A stretch of 41,880 nucleotides of DNA from RGIG5472 sp051867635 (GTDB taxonomy: Bacteria > Bacillota > Clostridia > Oscillospirales > Oscillospiraceae), in the NCBI GenBank assembly GCA_051867635.1, contig JBJDYT010000083.1, positions 1 to 41,880 on the forward strand. The letters are read 5' to 3'. Below are positions 8,341-15,804 of this stretch, piece after piece. Position 1 is the first letter of the stretch; each line of letters opens with the position of its first letter. Both the position numbers and the translations under genes were made by a program. The notes under the pieces are model-generated. The model made no database searches, was not told the origin of the DNA, and saw nothing but the letters and a program-made list of their open reading frames with translations.

Positions 8341-9057
8341 ATGCAGATCTTCCCCGCCATCGACCTGCGGGAGGGCCGGGTGGTCCGCCTGTACCAGGGC
8401 GATTACGACAAAATGACCGTTTACGGCGCGGACCCCTGCGCCGTGGCGAGAGACTTTATAGCCGCCGGGGCCAAGTACCTCCATGTGGTGGACCTGGACG
8501 GCGCCAAGGACGGGACTCTCGCCAATTTTGAGACCATCGCCGCCATCGCCCGGCAGGGCGGGCTGTACATAGAAGTCGGCGGCGGCATCCGGACCGAGGA
8601 GCGCATCCAGAAATATCTGGAGCTGGGCGTGGGCCGGTGCATCCTCGGCACCGTGGCCGTGAAGGACTTCGATTTCACCGCCCGCATGGCCCAAAAGTAC
8701 GGCGAGCGGATCGCCGTGGGCGTGGACGCCCGGGACGGCTATGTGGCCGTCAACGGCTGGAAGGAGCTGTCAGAGGAACGGGGCGTGGCCTTCTGCCGCC
8801 GGCTGGCGGAGGCGGGCGTGGGGACCGTCATTTACACCGACATCAGCCGGGACGGCGCCGAGCAGGGCACCAATCTCGCGGTCTACCGGGAGCTGGCGGA
8901 TATCTGGGGGCTGCGCATCACCGCCTCCGGCGGCGTCAGCTCTTTGGAGGAATTGCGAGCGTTACGGGACATGGGCGTGCACGCCGCCATTCTCGGCAAG
9001 GCCCTGTACACCGGGCGGCTCAGCCTGCAAGCGGCCATCGAGGCCGTGCAGGCGTAA
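8341..9057 (+). CDS. hisA: ProFAR isomerase
   Basis: A 238-aa (beta-alpha)8 barrel that isomerises the aminoaldose ProFAR to PRFAR. It begins MQIFPAIDLREGRVVRLYQG, with the catalytic Asp in PAIDL. The two half-barrel phosphate-binding patterns (VGGGIRTEE and SGGVSSLEE) are typical. A GATAGGAG ribosome site precedes the ATG. It is paralogous to hisF, which follows 14 bases later. Confidence 0.96.
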   Translation: MQIFPAIDLREGRVVRLYQGDYDKMTVYGADPCAVARDFIAAGAKYLHVVDLDGAKDGTLANFETIAAIARQGGLYIEVGGGIRTEERIQKYLELGVGRCILGTVAVKDFDFTARMAQKYGERIAVGVDARDGYVAVNGWKELSEERGVAFCRRLAEAGVGTVIYTDISRDGAEQGTNLAVYRELADIWGLRITASGGVSSLEELRALRDMGVHAAILGKALYTGRLSLQAAIEAVQA

Positions 9058-9071
9058 AGGGGGCGGTTTCC

Positions 9072-9827
9072 ATGCTGGCAAAACGCATCATCCCCTGCCT
9101 GGACGTGAAGGACGGGCGGGTGGTCAAGGGCACCAACTTCGAGGGACTGCGGGACATGGCGGACCCGGTGGAGCTGGCCCATTTTTACAACGACTCCGGC
9201 GCGGACGAGCTGGTATTTTACGACATCACCGCCTCCGCGGAGGGGCGGAACCTGTTCACCGATATCCTGCGCCGGGTGGCCGGAGAGATCTTCATCCCCC
9301 TGACCGTGGGCGGCGGCATCCGGACGCTGGACGACTTTGACCGGGTGCTGAAATGCGGCGCGGACAAAGTCTCCGTGAACTCCGGAGCCATCGCGGATCC
9401 GTCCCTCATCGGCGCGGCAGCGAAAAAGTACGGCGACCAGTGCGTGGTGCTGTCCATGGACGTGAGGCGCGTAGACGGCGCGTTCCGCCTGTTCGCCAAG
9501 GGCGGAAGGGTAGACACCGGCATCGACGCCATGGAGTGGGCGGTCCGGGGCGTGGGGGACGGCGCGGGCGAGATCGTGCTGAACTCCATCGACACCGACG
9601 GCGTGAAGGGCGGCTTCGACCTGGAGATGCTGGACGCGTTGGCCTCCCGGGTCAATGTACCTATCATCGCCAGCGGCGGCGCCGGTAATGTGGAACATTT
9701 CGCGGAGCTTTTCACCCACAGCGGCATCGACGCGGGCCTCGCCGCCTCTATTTTCCACACCAGACAGGTGGATATCCGGGAGTTAAAGCGCTTTCTCCGC
9801 GCCAGAGGCGTGGAGATGCGGGTATAA
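9072..9827 (+). CDS. hisF: Imidazole glycerol phosphate synthase, cyclase subunit
   Basis: A 251-aa barrel that, with ammonia from HisH, turns PRFAR into imidazoleglycerol phosphate and AICAR. It starts MLAKRIIPCLDVKDGRVVKG, with the catalytic Asp in CLDVKDG. The second catalytic Asp lies in NSIDTDGVKGGFD, and VGGGIRTLDD and SGGAGNVEHF bind phosphate. The ATG at 9072 follows AAAGGGGG; the frame is open further upstream but inside hisA. Confidence 0.97.
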   Translation: MLAKRIIPCLDVKDGRVVKGTNFEGLRDMADPVELAHFYNDSGADELVFYDITASAEGRNLFTDILRRVAGEIFIPLTVGGGIRTLDDFDRVLKCGADKVSVNSGAIADPSLIGAAAKKYGDQCVVLSMDVRRVDGAFRLFAKGGRVDTGIDAMEWAVRGVGDGAGEIVLNSIDTDGVKGGFDLEMLDALASRVNVPIIASGGAGNVEHFAELFTHSGIDAGLAASIFHTRQVDIRELKRFLRARGVEMRV

Positions 9828-9840
9828 GGGAGTAAAAACT

Positions 9841-10476
9841 ATGGAACTGAAATTTGACGAAAAGGGTCTGATCCCCGCCATCGTCCAGGACCACTACACC
9901 AAGGAGGTCCTGACCCTGGCCTATATGAACCGCGAGAGTCTCGCCATCACCATCGACGAGCGGCGGACCTGCTTCTGGAGCCGCAGCCGTCAGGAGCTGT
10001 GGCGCAAGGGCGAGAGCTCCGGCAACGTGCAGCATGTGGTGTCCATCACCGCCGACTGCGACGGCGACGCGCTGGTGGTGGAGGTGGTGAAGGACGGTCC
10101 CGCCTGCCACACCGGAGCGGAGAGCTGCTTTTTCAACGAGCTCTACCTCTCCGATGAGCTGAAAAAGTTCAGCTACGAGGGGCTGTATCAGCTCATTCGC
10201 GGGCGAAAGACCAGCCCCAAGGAGGGCAGCTACACCACCTACCTCTTCGAAAAGGGTCTGGACAAGATTTTGAAGAAGGTGGGCGAGGAATGCACCGAGG
10301 TCATCATCGGCGGCCGCAAGGAGGACAGGGAGGAGACCATCTACGAGATCGCGGACCTGACCTACCATGTCATGGTGCTGATGGTGCAGATGGGCATCAC
10401 GGTGGAGGACATCACCCGGGAGCTGGAGAAGCGCCATGTGGTGGACCACAAGGTCAAGCAGGAGCGGATGCAATGA
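9841..10476 (+). CDS. hisIE: Phosphoribosyl-AMP cyclohydrolase / phosphoribosyl-ATP pyrophosphohydrolase
   Basis: A 211-aa bifunctional protein for steps 2 and 3 of histidine synthesis. Residues 1 to about 105 are the HisI cyclohydrolase, with the zinc/magnesium signature DCDGDALVV...GPACHTGAESCF. Residues from about 120 are the HisE pyrophosphohydrolase, with KKVGEECTEVIIGG and YEIADLTYHVMVLM (MazG-like acidic helix). The fused order matches enterobacterial and many Firmicute HisIE proteins. It overlaps hisJ in ATGA. Confidence 0.96.
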   Translation: MELKFDEKGLIPAIVQDHYTKEVLTLAYMNRESLAITIDERRTCFWSRSRQELWRKGESSGNVQHVVSITADCDGDALVVEVVKDGPACHTGAESCFFNELYLSDELKKFSYEGLYQLIRGRKTSPKEGSYTTYLFEKGLDKILKKVGEECTEVIIGGRKEDREETIYEIADLTYHVMVLMVQMGITVEDITRELEKRHVVDHKVKQERMQ

Positions 10477-11312
10477 GCCTGACGCCTTTCGCCTGCTCCG
10501 TCCACACCCATTCCATCCTCTGCGACGGAAAAGACACGCTGGCGGATATGGCCCGGGCGGCCTGCGCCGCCGGCGTGCGGTATTTCGGCGCCTCCGGCCA
10601 CAGCCCCACCCCCATTCCCCACGACGTGGGCAACGTCCTCCCGGCAGACATGACGGCCTACCGGGAGGAGGTCCTCCGCCTGCGGCGGGCATATGAGGGC
10701 CGCATGGAGGTGCTGCTGGGCGTCGAGCAGGACAGCTGCAGCGAGCAGCCGGTGCCGGACTGGGCGGAGTACTGGATCGGCTCCGTCCACAACCTCTATG
10801 ACCGGGAGACGGGAACATACCACGCCATCGACTGGGACTTAGAGAAGCTCGCCGCCTGCCGCGAGGCGCTGTTTCACGGCGACTTTTTCGCCCTGACGGA
10901 GCGGTATTACGCCGACGTCGCGGCCATGGCCGCCCGAAAGCCCACCATTCTGGGCCACATCGACCTCATCACCAAGTTTAACGAGGGCGGAGCTCTCTTT
11001 GACGAAGAAGACCCGCGCTACCGCCGCGCGGCGCTGGAAGCCCTGCACGCCGCGGACCCTACGGCCACGCTGCTTGAGATCAACACCGGGGCCATGGCCC
11101 GGGGCTACCGGACGTCGCCCTACCCGGCGCAGTTCCTGCTGCGGGAATGGCGGGACATGGGCGGACAGATCATCCTCACCGCCGACGCCCACAGCACGGG
11201 CGGAATCGTCTTTGGCTACGGCGCGGCGGCGGCGTGGGCCCGGGCCGCGGGCTTCCGGGACTGCGCGGTTTTGACCCGGCGGGGTCTTGTGCTCTGTCCC
11301 CTGGGGGAATGA
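10473..11312 (+). CDS. hisJ: Histidinol-phosphatase, PHP family
   Basis: A 279-aa PHP-domain phosphatase that hydrolyses histidinol phosphate. The first metal-binding motif is SVHTHSILCDGKD near the N-terminus. Further PHP elements are ASGHSPTP, LLGVEQD, WIGSVHNL, LGHIDLITKF and a late TADAHSTG. The position at the end of a his operon that has no phosphatase domain in HisB supports the specific name over a general PHP hydrolase. It starts inside the hisIE stop (ATGA) and is followed by the operon terminator. Confidence 0.9.
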   Translation: MSLTPFACSVHTHSILCDGKDTLADMARAACAAGVRYFGASGHSPTPIPHDVGNVLPADMTAYREEVLRLRRAYEGRMEVLLGVEQDSCSEQPVPDWAEYWIGSVHNLYDRETGTYHAIDWDLEKLAACREALFHGDFFALTERYYADVAAMAARKPTILGHIDLITKFNEGGALFDEEDPRYRRAALEALHAADPTATLLEINTGAMARGYRTSPYPAQFLLREWRDMGGQIILTADAHSTGGIVFGYGAAAAWARAAGFRDCAVLTRRGLVLCPLGE

Positions 11313-11356
11313 CGGAAAGCCGCTCGCCTGGGCGGACGGCCGCATACAAGGAAAAG

Positions 11357-11392
11357 CGCCCGGAGGCTTCAGCCTTCCCGGGCGTTTCTTTG
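11357..11392 (+). terminator. Histidine operon terminator
   Basis: CGCCCGG pairs with CCGGGCG, an inner GGCT/AGCC stem closes the hairpin, and TTTCTTT follows. It lies 45 bases after the hisJ stop codon. Confidence 0.75.
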
Positions 11393-11401
11393 CGGGGAAA
11401 C

Positions 11402-11429
11402 TTGACATTTCTCTCCTTTCTGCTATGCT
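11402..11429 (+). promoter_or_regulatory. Promoter of the 65-aa membrane protein gene
   Basis: TTGACA (11402-11407), 16-base spacer, TATGCT (11424-11429), right after the his terminator and 53 bases before the next start codon. Confidence 0.7.
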
Positions 11430-11481
11430 CAAAGCAGCAAAGAGAGCGGGACATGTCCCGCGTGGAAGGAGAGCAGGCAGT

Positions 11482-11679
11482 ATGGAAAAGCGGGAGACGC
11501 GCTGGTACATCCTCTGGTTCTTTGCCGCCGGCCTGTGGCTGATCAACTTCTGCATAAGCCTCCAGAGCGAGGGCGCAAGCTTCATCACAGGGCTTAAGTT
11601 CTGCAACATATGGCTCTCCCTTGCCGCCGGCATCGTCAACGCAAGACGGTATAAAGCGAGGAGCGGCAAAAGCGAGTGA
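11482..11679 (+). CDS. Small two-helix membrane protein, unknown function
   Basis: A 65-aa protein that I do not recognise. It has two hydrophobic stretches (about residues 8-27 and 34-53) and a basic C-terminus, NARRYKARSGKSE, which suggests a hairpin in the membrane with the tail in the cytosol. A ribosome site GAAGGAGAG lies upstream. The gene has its own promoter and its own strong terminator, so it is a monocistronic unit. It is probably real on the strength of these signals and the protein-like hydrophobic pattern, but no role can be given. Confidence 0.7.
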   Translation: MEKRETRWYILWFFAAGLWLINFCISLQSEGASFITGLKFCNIWLSLAAGIVNARRYKARSGKSE

Positions 11680-11703
11680 GACAGCGCGCCGAAGAAAACA
11701 AGA

Positions 11704-11736
11704 AGCCCCGCGGCCAATGGCCGCGGGGCTCTTTTT
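11704..11736. terminator. Strong terminator between the small membrane gene and tRNA-Ser
   Basis: A perfect 12-bp stem, AGCCCCGCGGCC / GGCCGCGGGGCT, with an AAT loop, followed on the plus strand by CTTTTT. On the minus strand the hairpin lies directly downstream of the tRNA 3' end and is followed by TCTTGTTTTC, so it may serve both directions. Confidence 0.85.
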
Positions 11737-11737
11737 C

Positions 11738-11829
11738 TGGCGGAGCAGGAGGGATTCGAACCCTCGGTACCCTTATGAGGTACACACGATTTCCAATCGT
11801 GCTCGTTATGACCGCTTCGATACTGCTCC
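11738..11829 (-). tRNA. tRNA-Ser (anticodon GGA)
   Basis: A 92-base class II tRNA with encoded CCA. The acceptor stem is GGAGCAG/CTGCTCC with discriminator G. The D stem is TCG/CGA, and the anticodon stem CACGA/TCGTG closes a 7-base loop TTGGAAA, giving anticodon GGA for UCC/UCU codons. The long variable arm is GTACC/GGTAC, and the T arm is GAGGG-TTCGAAT-CCCTC. The long variable arm confirms serine. Confidence 0.97.
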
Positions 11830-11900
11830 ATAACAATCAAACGCCATATGCGGTTTTGCGCTGCAGCGGGGCGAAATCGACCGGGACAACAGCAGAAATT

Positions 11901-11928
11901 ATTATACCAGAATTTTGTCGCCCGTCAA
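11901..11928 (-). promoter_or_regulatory. Promoter of tRNA-Ser
   Basis: Minus strand: TTGACG (11923-11928), 16-base spacer, TATAAT (11901-11906). It would start a transcript with a leader of about 65 bases before the tRNA. Confidence 0.8.
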
Positions 11929-11960
11929 GAGGGAAAAGCGGAAATCGCCCCGTTTTTTCA

Positions 11961-12006
11961 AAATCCGGGAGGGAGGCCCGGAAAACGCTTTCCCGCCGGG
12001 CCTCCC
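11961..12006 (-). terminator. Hairpin after the YtxH-like gene
   Basis: An 11-bp perfect stem, GGGAGGCCCGG / CCGGGCCTCCC (11971-11981 and 11996-12006), lies 17 bases after the stop codon. On the minus strand the T-run (ATTTTG) comes only after TCCCGG, so it is not an ideal intrinsic terminator. Confidence 0.5.
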
Positions 12007-12022
12007 TCCCCTCCGTGCCGCC

Positions 12023-12205
12023 TCAGGTGTTCAGGATGGTGTGAATGCCGTCCATGGCGTCCTCCAGCACGCCCTCCACGTCGTGCAGGGTGTGCTTCAT
12101 CTGCTTCTTGACGCAGGCGGTCCGCCGGGCGGGCAGCATCAACACCACGCCCGCGCCCACCGCCATGCCCAGGACAAGCCCGCAGACCATTTCGCAGCTT
12201 TTCAC
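12023..12205 (-). CDS. YtxH-like small membrane protein
   Basis: A 60-aa protein with a GTG start preceded by AAAGGAGGAG. One hydrophobic segment (about residues 6-26, Gly/Ala/Val-rich) is followed by a basic turn (ARRTACVKKQMK) and an amphipathic acidic helix. This is the layout of YtxH-domain proteins, often annotated as stress or gas-vesicle-like small proteins. No specific function can be assigned. Confidence 0.65.
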   Translation of the reverse strand: MKSCEMVCGLVLGMAVGAGVVLMLPARRTACVKKQMKHTLHDVEGVLEDAMDGIHTILNT

Positions 12206-12328
12206 AAGCTCTCCTCCTTTCCCGCGTCCTCGCCTTACGCGAAGTCTCCGCGCGCCGCGGCGCCGCCGTTTTGCGCAGAGGCCGGTATTAGTATGGCCCG
12301 CGGCAGGGGAAAAAAGCGGGGCAAGGAT

Positions 12329-12357
12329 TTGCCAAATCCGTGAAACTGCGTTATAAT
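12329..12357 (+). promoter_or_regulatory. Promoter of the histidine-phosphatase/GNAT gene
   Basis: TTGCCA (12329-12334), 17-base spacer, TATAAT (12352-12357), 43 bases before the GTG start at 12401. Confidence 0.75.
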
Positions 12358-12400
12358 GTGATAATTAGTGAAAAATTTCGCTGTGACAGGAGGGCTTCGT

Positions 12401-13486
12401 GTGACAAGAGTCTATTTGGTGCGCCACGCAGAGGCGGAGGGGAACCTCTTTCGCCGGGCACAGGGCCAGTTCAACGGCATGATCACGGCGCTGGGCCGCC
12501 GCCAGATCGAAGCGCTGCGGCAGCGCTTTCTCCCCATCCCCGTGGAGGCGGTCTACACCAGCGACCTGCTCCGCACCCGGCTCACCGCCGCCGCCATCGC
12601 GGAGCCCAAGGGCCTGCCCCTGCGGCCGGACAAGCAGCTGCGGGAGTTCTCCATCGGCCAGTGGGAGGACGTGCCCTGGGCGGAGTGGCAGGAGCGGGAC
12701 AGCGCCTCCATGACGGCGTTCAACACGCTGGACCACTTCTCCGCCCCCGGCAGCGAAACGCCGGAGCAGGTGCGCGACCGCATCACCGCCGCCTTCTGGC
12801 GCATCGTGGGGGAAAACGAGGGGAAAACGATCGCCATCGTGAGCCACGGCATGGCCATGCGCATTCTGCTGGGCACGCTGCAGGGCCTCTCCTTCCCGGA
12901 GATGCGCACCACCGCCCACAGCGACAACACCGCCGTCTCCCTGGTGGAGGTGGAGGGCGGGAAGGCCCGGGTGGTCTTCCGGGACGACAACAGCCATTTA
13001 GGGCCGCTCTCCACCTTCGCCAAGCAGTCCTGGTGGCGGGAGAAGAACGGTGGACCGGAGCCCTCCCTCCGCTTCCGCACCCCGGCCCTGCCGGAGGATG
13101 GGGCGCTGCTTGTCTCCCTCCTGCGCCGGGCCTGGGAGGAGCACCACGATCCGCTGGACCATTTCAGCCCCGAGGCCCAGCTCGCGGCGGCGGAGCGGCT
13201 GCTGCGGGAGGACCCCGACGGCGTGCGCCTGGCCATCTTCCAGGGCGAGACCGCGGGCCTGGTCATTCCCATGACGGAGAGCTGCTGGTTCTACCTGTTG
13301 CCGGAGCTGCGGGGCCGGCGGCTGGGCATCCAGCTCATCGGCGAGGGCGTGGCGGTGCTGCGCCGCCGGGGCGAGACGGAGCTGCGCGCCTACTGTGAGA
13401 CCGAGGCCGTGGCGAAGTACCTCCAGCACTACGGCTTTGCCCGGGAAGGGCGGCTCTGCCGCCTGGGCATTGTGCCCGAAGCGTAA
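12401..13486 (+). CDS. Histidine phosphatase (phosphoglycerate mutase-like) fused to a GNAT acetyltransferase domain
   Basis: A 361-aa two-domain protein. Residues 1 to about 205 are a histidine-phosphatase superfamily domain, with the catalytic RHAE motif (YLVRHAEAEGN) at the start and a second catalytic histidine in AIVSHGMAMR. Residues from about 230 look like a GNAT N-acetyltransferase, with the acetyl-CoA loop pattern in LLPELRGRRLGIQLIGEGV and a C-terminal KYLQHYGFAREGRL typical of the family's last strand. The GTG start is chosen because AGGAGG lies 7 bases upstream; an ATG at 12368 lacks a site. Substrates of both domains are unknown. The phosphatase part could act on a sugar phosphate or nucleotide; cobalamin-type alpha-ribazole phosphatase is a weak alternative. 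Confidence 0.85.
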   Translation: MTRVYLVRHAEAEGNLFRRAQGQFNGMITALGRRQIEALRQRFLPIPVEAVYTSDLLRTRLTAAAIAEPKGLPLRPDKQLREFSIGQWEDVPWAEWQERDSASMTAFNTLDHFSAPGSETPEQVRDRITAAFWRIVGENEGKTIAIVSHGMAMRILLGTLQGLSFPEMRTTAHSDNTAVSLVEVEGGKARVVFRDDNSHLGPLSTFAKQSWWREKNGGPEPSLRFRTPALPEDGALLVSLLRRAWEEHHDPLDHFSPEAQLAAAERLLREDPDGVRLAIFQGETAGLVIPMTESCWFYLLPELRGRRLGIQLIGEGVAVLRRRGETELRAYCETEAVAKYLQHYGFAREGRLCRLGIVPEA

Positions 13487-13534
13487 TATTTTGCATCTGT
13501 TATACGATTTGTATTCGACTTTGTGGGGGACGCG

Positions 13535-15655
13535 ATGGAATTCAGACAGTTTTTGCCTGTGAGCCGTGACGAGATGGTGGAGCGCGGCTGGTACTATTAC
13601 GACTATCTGGTGGTGACGGCGGACGCCTATGTGGACCACCCCAGCTTCGGCACCACCATCATCGCCCGCCTGCTGGAGAGCGAGGGGTACCGCGTGGCGG
13701 TGCTGGCGCAGCCGCAGTGGAAGGACCCCTCCGACTTTCTCGCCATGGGCAAGCCCCGGTACGGCGTGTTCATCGGCGGGGGCAACATCGACTCCATGGT
13801 GGCCCACTACACCGCGGCAAAGAAGCGCCGCAGCGAGGACCTGTACAGCCCCGGCGGACGCATGGGCCTGCGTCCCGACCGGCCCACCATCGTCTATTCC
13901 AATCTCTCCCGCCAGGCCTTCCCCGACACGCCCATCATCATCGGCGGGCTGGAGGCCTCCCTCCGCCGCTTCGCCCACTACGACTACTGGGACGACAAGG
14001 TGCGCCGCAGCATCCTGCTGGACGCGCCGGCGGACCTGCTGACCTACGGCATGGGCGAGCGGGCCACCTGCGAGATCGCAAAGCGCCTCGCCAAGGGCGA
14101 GAGCGTCAAGACCATCCGGGACGTGCGCGGCACCGCCTTCGTGGGGAAGGACGCGGCGGACTGCGCCTTTCCCGACGCGGTGGAGTGCCCCTCCTATGAG
14201 CGTGTCTGCGCGGACAAGATGGAGTACGCCATCGCCACACGGCTGGAATATGAGGAGCATGATCCCATCCGGGGCCACGCGCTGCTTCAGCGCCACGGCC
14301 ATGAGCTGCTGGTGGTGAACCCGCCCCAGCTCCCCCTCTCCACGCCCGAGCTGGACCGGGTGGCGGAGCTGCCCTATATGCGGGAGGTCCACCCCATGTA
14401 CGACGCCCTGGGCGGCGTGGCCGCCATTGAGGAGGTGCGCTTCTCTGTCACCCACAACCGGGGCTGCTTCGGCGGCTGCAACTTCTGCTCCCTGGCCTTT
14501 CACCAGGGCCGCATGATCACCTGCCGCAGCCAGGAATCCGTCATCCGGGAGGTGGAGGGCTTCACCCACGACCCGAAGTTCAAGGGCTACGTCCACGACG
14601 TGGGCGGCCCCACCGCCAACTTCCGGCACACCAGCTGCGAAAAGCAGAAAAAGCTCGGCATGTGCAAGGACCGCAACTGCCTCTCCCCCACCCCCTGCAA
14701 GGCCCTGAATGCGGACCACTCGGATTATCTGCAGCTGCTGCGCCGCCTGCGGGCCATCCCCGGGGTGAAGAAGGTCTTCGTCCGCAGCGGCATCCGCTAC
14801 GACTACATGCTGGAGGACAAGAACAGCGCCTTTTTCTCGGAGCTGGTGAAGTATCACATCAGCGGGCAGCTGAAGGTGGCGCCGGAGCACTGTGTGGACA
14901 GCGTGCTGGACTACATGGGCAAGCCCCACTTCGACGTGTTTGAAAAGTTCTGGGACAAGTACCGCCGCCTGAACGAGAAAAATCAGAAGGAGCAGTATCT
15001 GGTGCCCTATCTCATGAGCTCCCACCCCGGCTCCACGCTGCAGGACGCGGTGGAGCTGGCGGAGTTCCTGCACAAGACGGGCCATCAGCCCCAGCAGGTG
15101 CAGGACTTCTATCCCACCCCCGGCACCCTCTCCACCTGTATGTACTATACCGGCATCGACCCCCGCACCATGGAGAGCGTGTATGTGGCCCGGGACCCCC
15201 ATGAAAAGGCCCTGCAGCGGGCGCTGCTGCAGTGGCGGCGGCCGGAGCTGCGCCGTCTGGTGACGGAGGCGCTGTACAAGGCCCACCGGGAGGACCTGAT
15301 CGGCTATGGGAAGAACTGCCTCATCCGCCCGCTCTCGAGCTATAAGAAGGAGCCGCCGGCAGAGACGGGAAAAAAGTCTCCCCGCAGCGGCAGGGCCCCG
15401 GCAGAGCCGCCCCGCCCAAGCGCGGGCAAGGGCCAGCGCGCGCCGGGGAGCGCCAGAGGCGGCAAGGCCGCTCCCGCAAAGCCCTCTCAGGGCCGCGGCA
15501 AGGCCGCTCCCACCGCTCCCGGCCGGAGCAGGCAGGCGGAAGGCCCAAGACAGGGAAAAACCGCGTCTTCCGCCCGCCGCAGCGGCAGCAGCGGGGCCAA
15601 GGCTCCCATGAGCGCGGCGAAAAAGGCCCGTTTCCAGAAAAAACGCGGGAAGTAA
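13535..15655 (+). CDS. YgiQ-family radical SAM protein
   Basis: A 706-aa member of the YgiQ (UPF0313) radical SAM family. An N-terminal cobalamin-binding-like domain, which opens FRQFLPVSRDEMVERGW, precedes the radical SAM core. The cluster motif is C311-FGG-C315-NF-C318. Later family blocks VRSGIRYDYML, KVAPEHC and QDFYPTPGTLSTCMYYTG are all present. The reaction of this family is not established. The last 100 residues or so are a low-complexity basic tail rich in Ala, Lys, Pro, Arg and Gly, which looks disordered and might bind nucleic acid (inference). The ATG at 13535 follows GGGGGA; an in-frame GTG four codons earlier is less well placed. Confidence 0.9.
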   Translation: MEFRQFLPVSRDEMVERGWYYYDYLVVTADAYVDHPSFGTTIIARLLESEGYRVAVLAQPQWKDPSDFLAMGKPRYGVFIGGGNIDSMVAHYTAAKKRRSEDLYSPGGRMGLRPDRPTIVYSNLSRQAFPDTPIIIGGLEASLRRFAHYDYWDDKVRRSILLDAPADLLTYGMGERATCEIAKRLAKGESVKTIRDVRGTAFVGKDAADCAFPDAVECPSYERVCADKMEYAIATRLEYEEHDPIRGHALLQRHGHELLVVNPPQLPLSTPELDRVAELPYMREVHPMYDALGGVAAIEEVRFSVTHNRGCFGGCNFCSLAFHQGRMITCRSQESVIREVEGFTHDPKFKGYVHDVGGPTANFRHTSCEKQKKLGMCKDRNCLSPTPCKALNADHSDYLQLLRRLRAIPGVKKVFVRSGIRYDYMLEDKNSAFFSELVKYHISGQLKVAPEHCVDSVLDYMGKPHFDVFEKFWDKYRRLNEKNQKEQYLVPYLMSSHPGSTLQDAVELAEFLHKTGHQPQQVQDFYPTPGTLSTCMYYTGIDPRTMESVYVARDPHEKALQRALLQWRRPELRRLVTEALYKAHREDLIGYGKNCLIRPLSSYKKEPPAETGKKSPRSGRAPAEPPRPSAGKGQRAPGSARGGKAAPAKPSQGRGKAAPTAPGRSRQAEGPRQGKTASSARRSGSSGAKAPMSAAKKARFQKKRGK
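15460..15511 (+). repeat. Direct repeat in the YgiQ C-terminal tail
   Basis: The 16-mer CGGCAAGGCCGCTCCC occurs at 15460-15475 and again at 15496-15511, offset by 36 bases (12 codons). It encodes a repeated Gly-Lys-Ala-Ala-Pro stretch. This points to growth of the tail by in-frame duplication. Confidence 0.8.
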
Positions 15656-15661
15656 CGGTGT

Positions 15662-15694
15662 GTCCGGGGAAGCAGCGCTTCCCCGGACTTTTTT
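15662..15694 (+). terminator. Terminator of the YgiQ gene
   Basis: A perfect 12-bp stem, GTCCGGGGAAGC / GCTTCCCCGGAC, with a 3-base loop, followed by TTTTTT, 6 bases after the stop codon. Confidence 0.92.
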
Positions 15695-15758
15695 CACCCT
15701 ATGCGCCGGCGGCTCCCGCCGCCCGCCCGGCCAACATCTTCCGGCGGCCCTCCGCCGC

Positions 15759-15787
15759 TTGCCAGAGGGCGAAAAATCAGGTACAAT
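15759..15787 (+). promoter_or_regulatory. Promoter of the hemW-like gene
   Basis: TTGCCA (15759-15764), 17-base spacer, TACAAT (15782-15787). The start codon is only 18 bases further on, so the leader is very short. Confidence 0.75.
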
Positions 15788-15804
15788 GGCGGCGAGGTGA
15801 GACT

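Noticed and set aside
11738..11829. tRNA-Ser as an integration site for a mobile island
   Set aside because: No integrase and no repeated tRNA 3' end were seen nearby; the flanks are ordinary chromosomal genes.
12998..15697. Minus-strand open frame of about 900 codons
   Set aside because: It is a reverse-frame shadow of the histidine phosphatase/GNAT and YgiQ genes, with no family motifs and no ribosome site.
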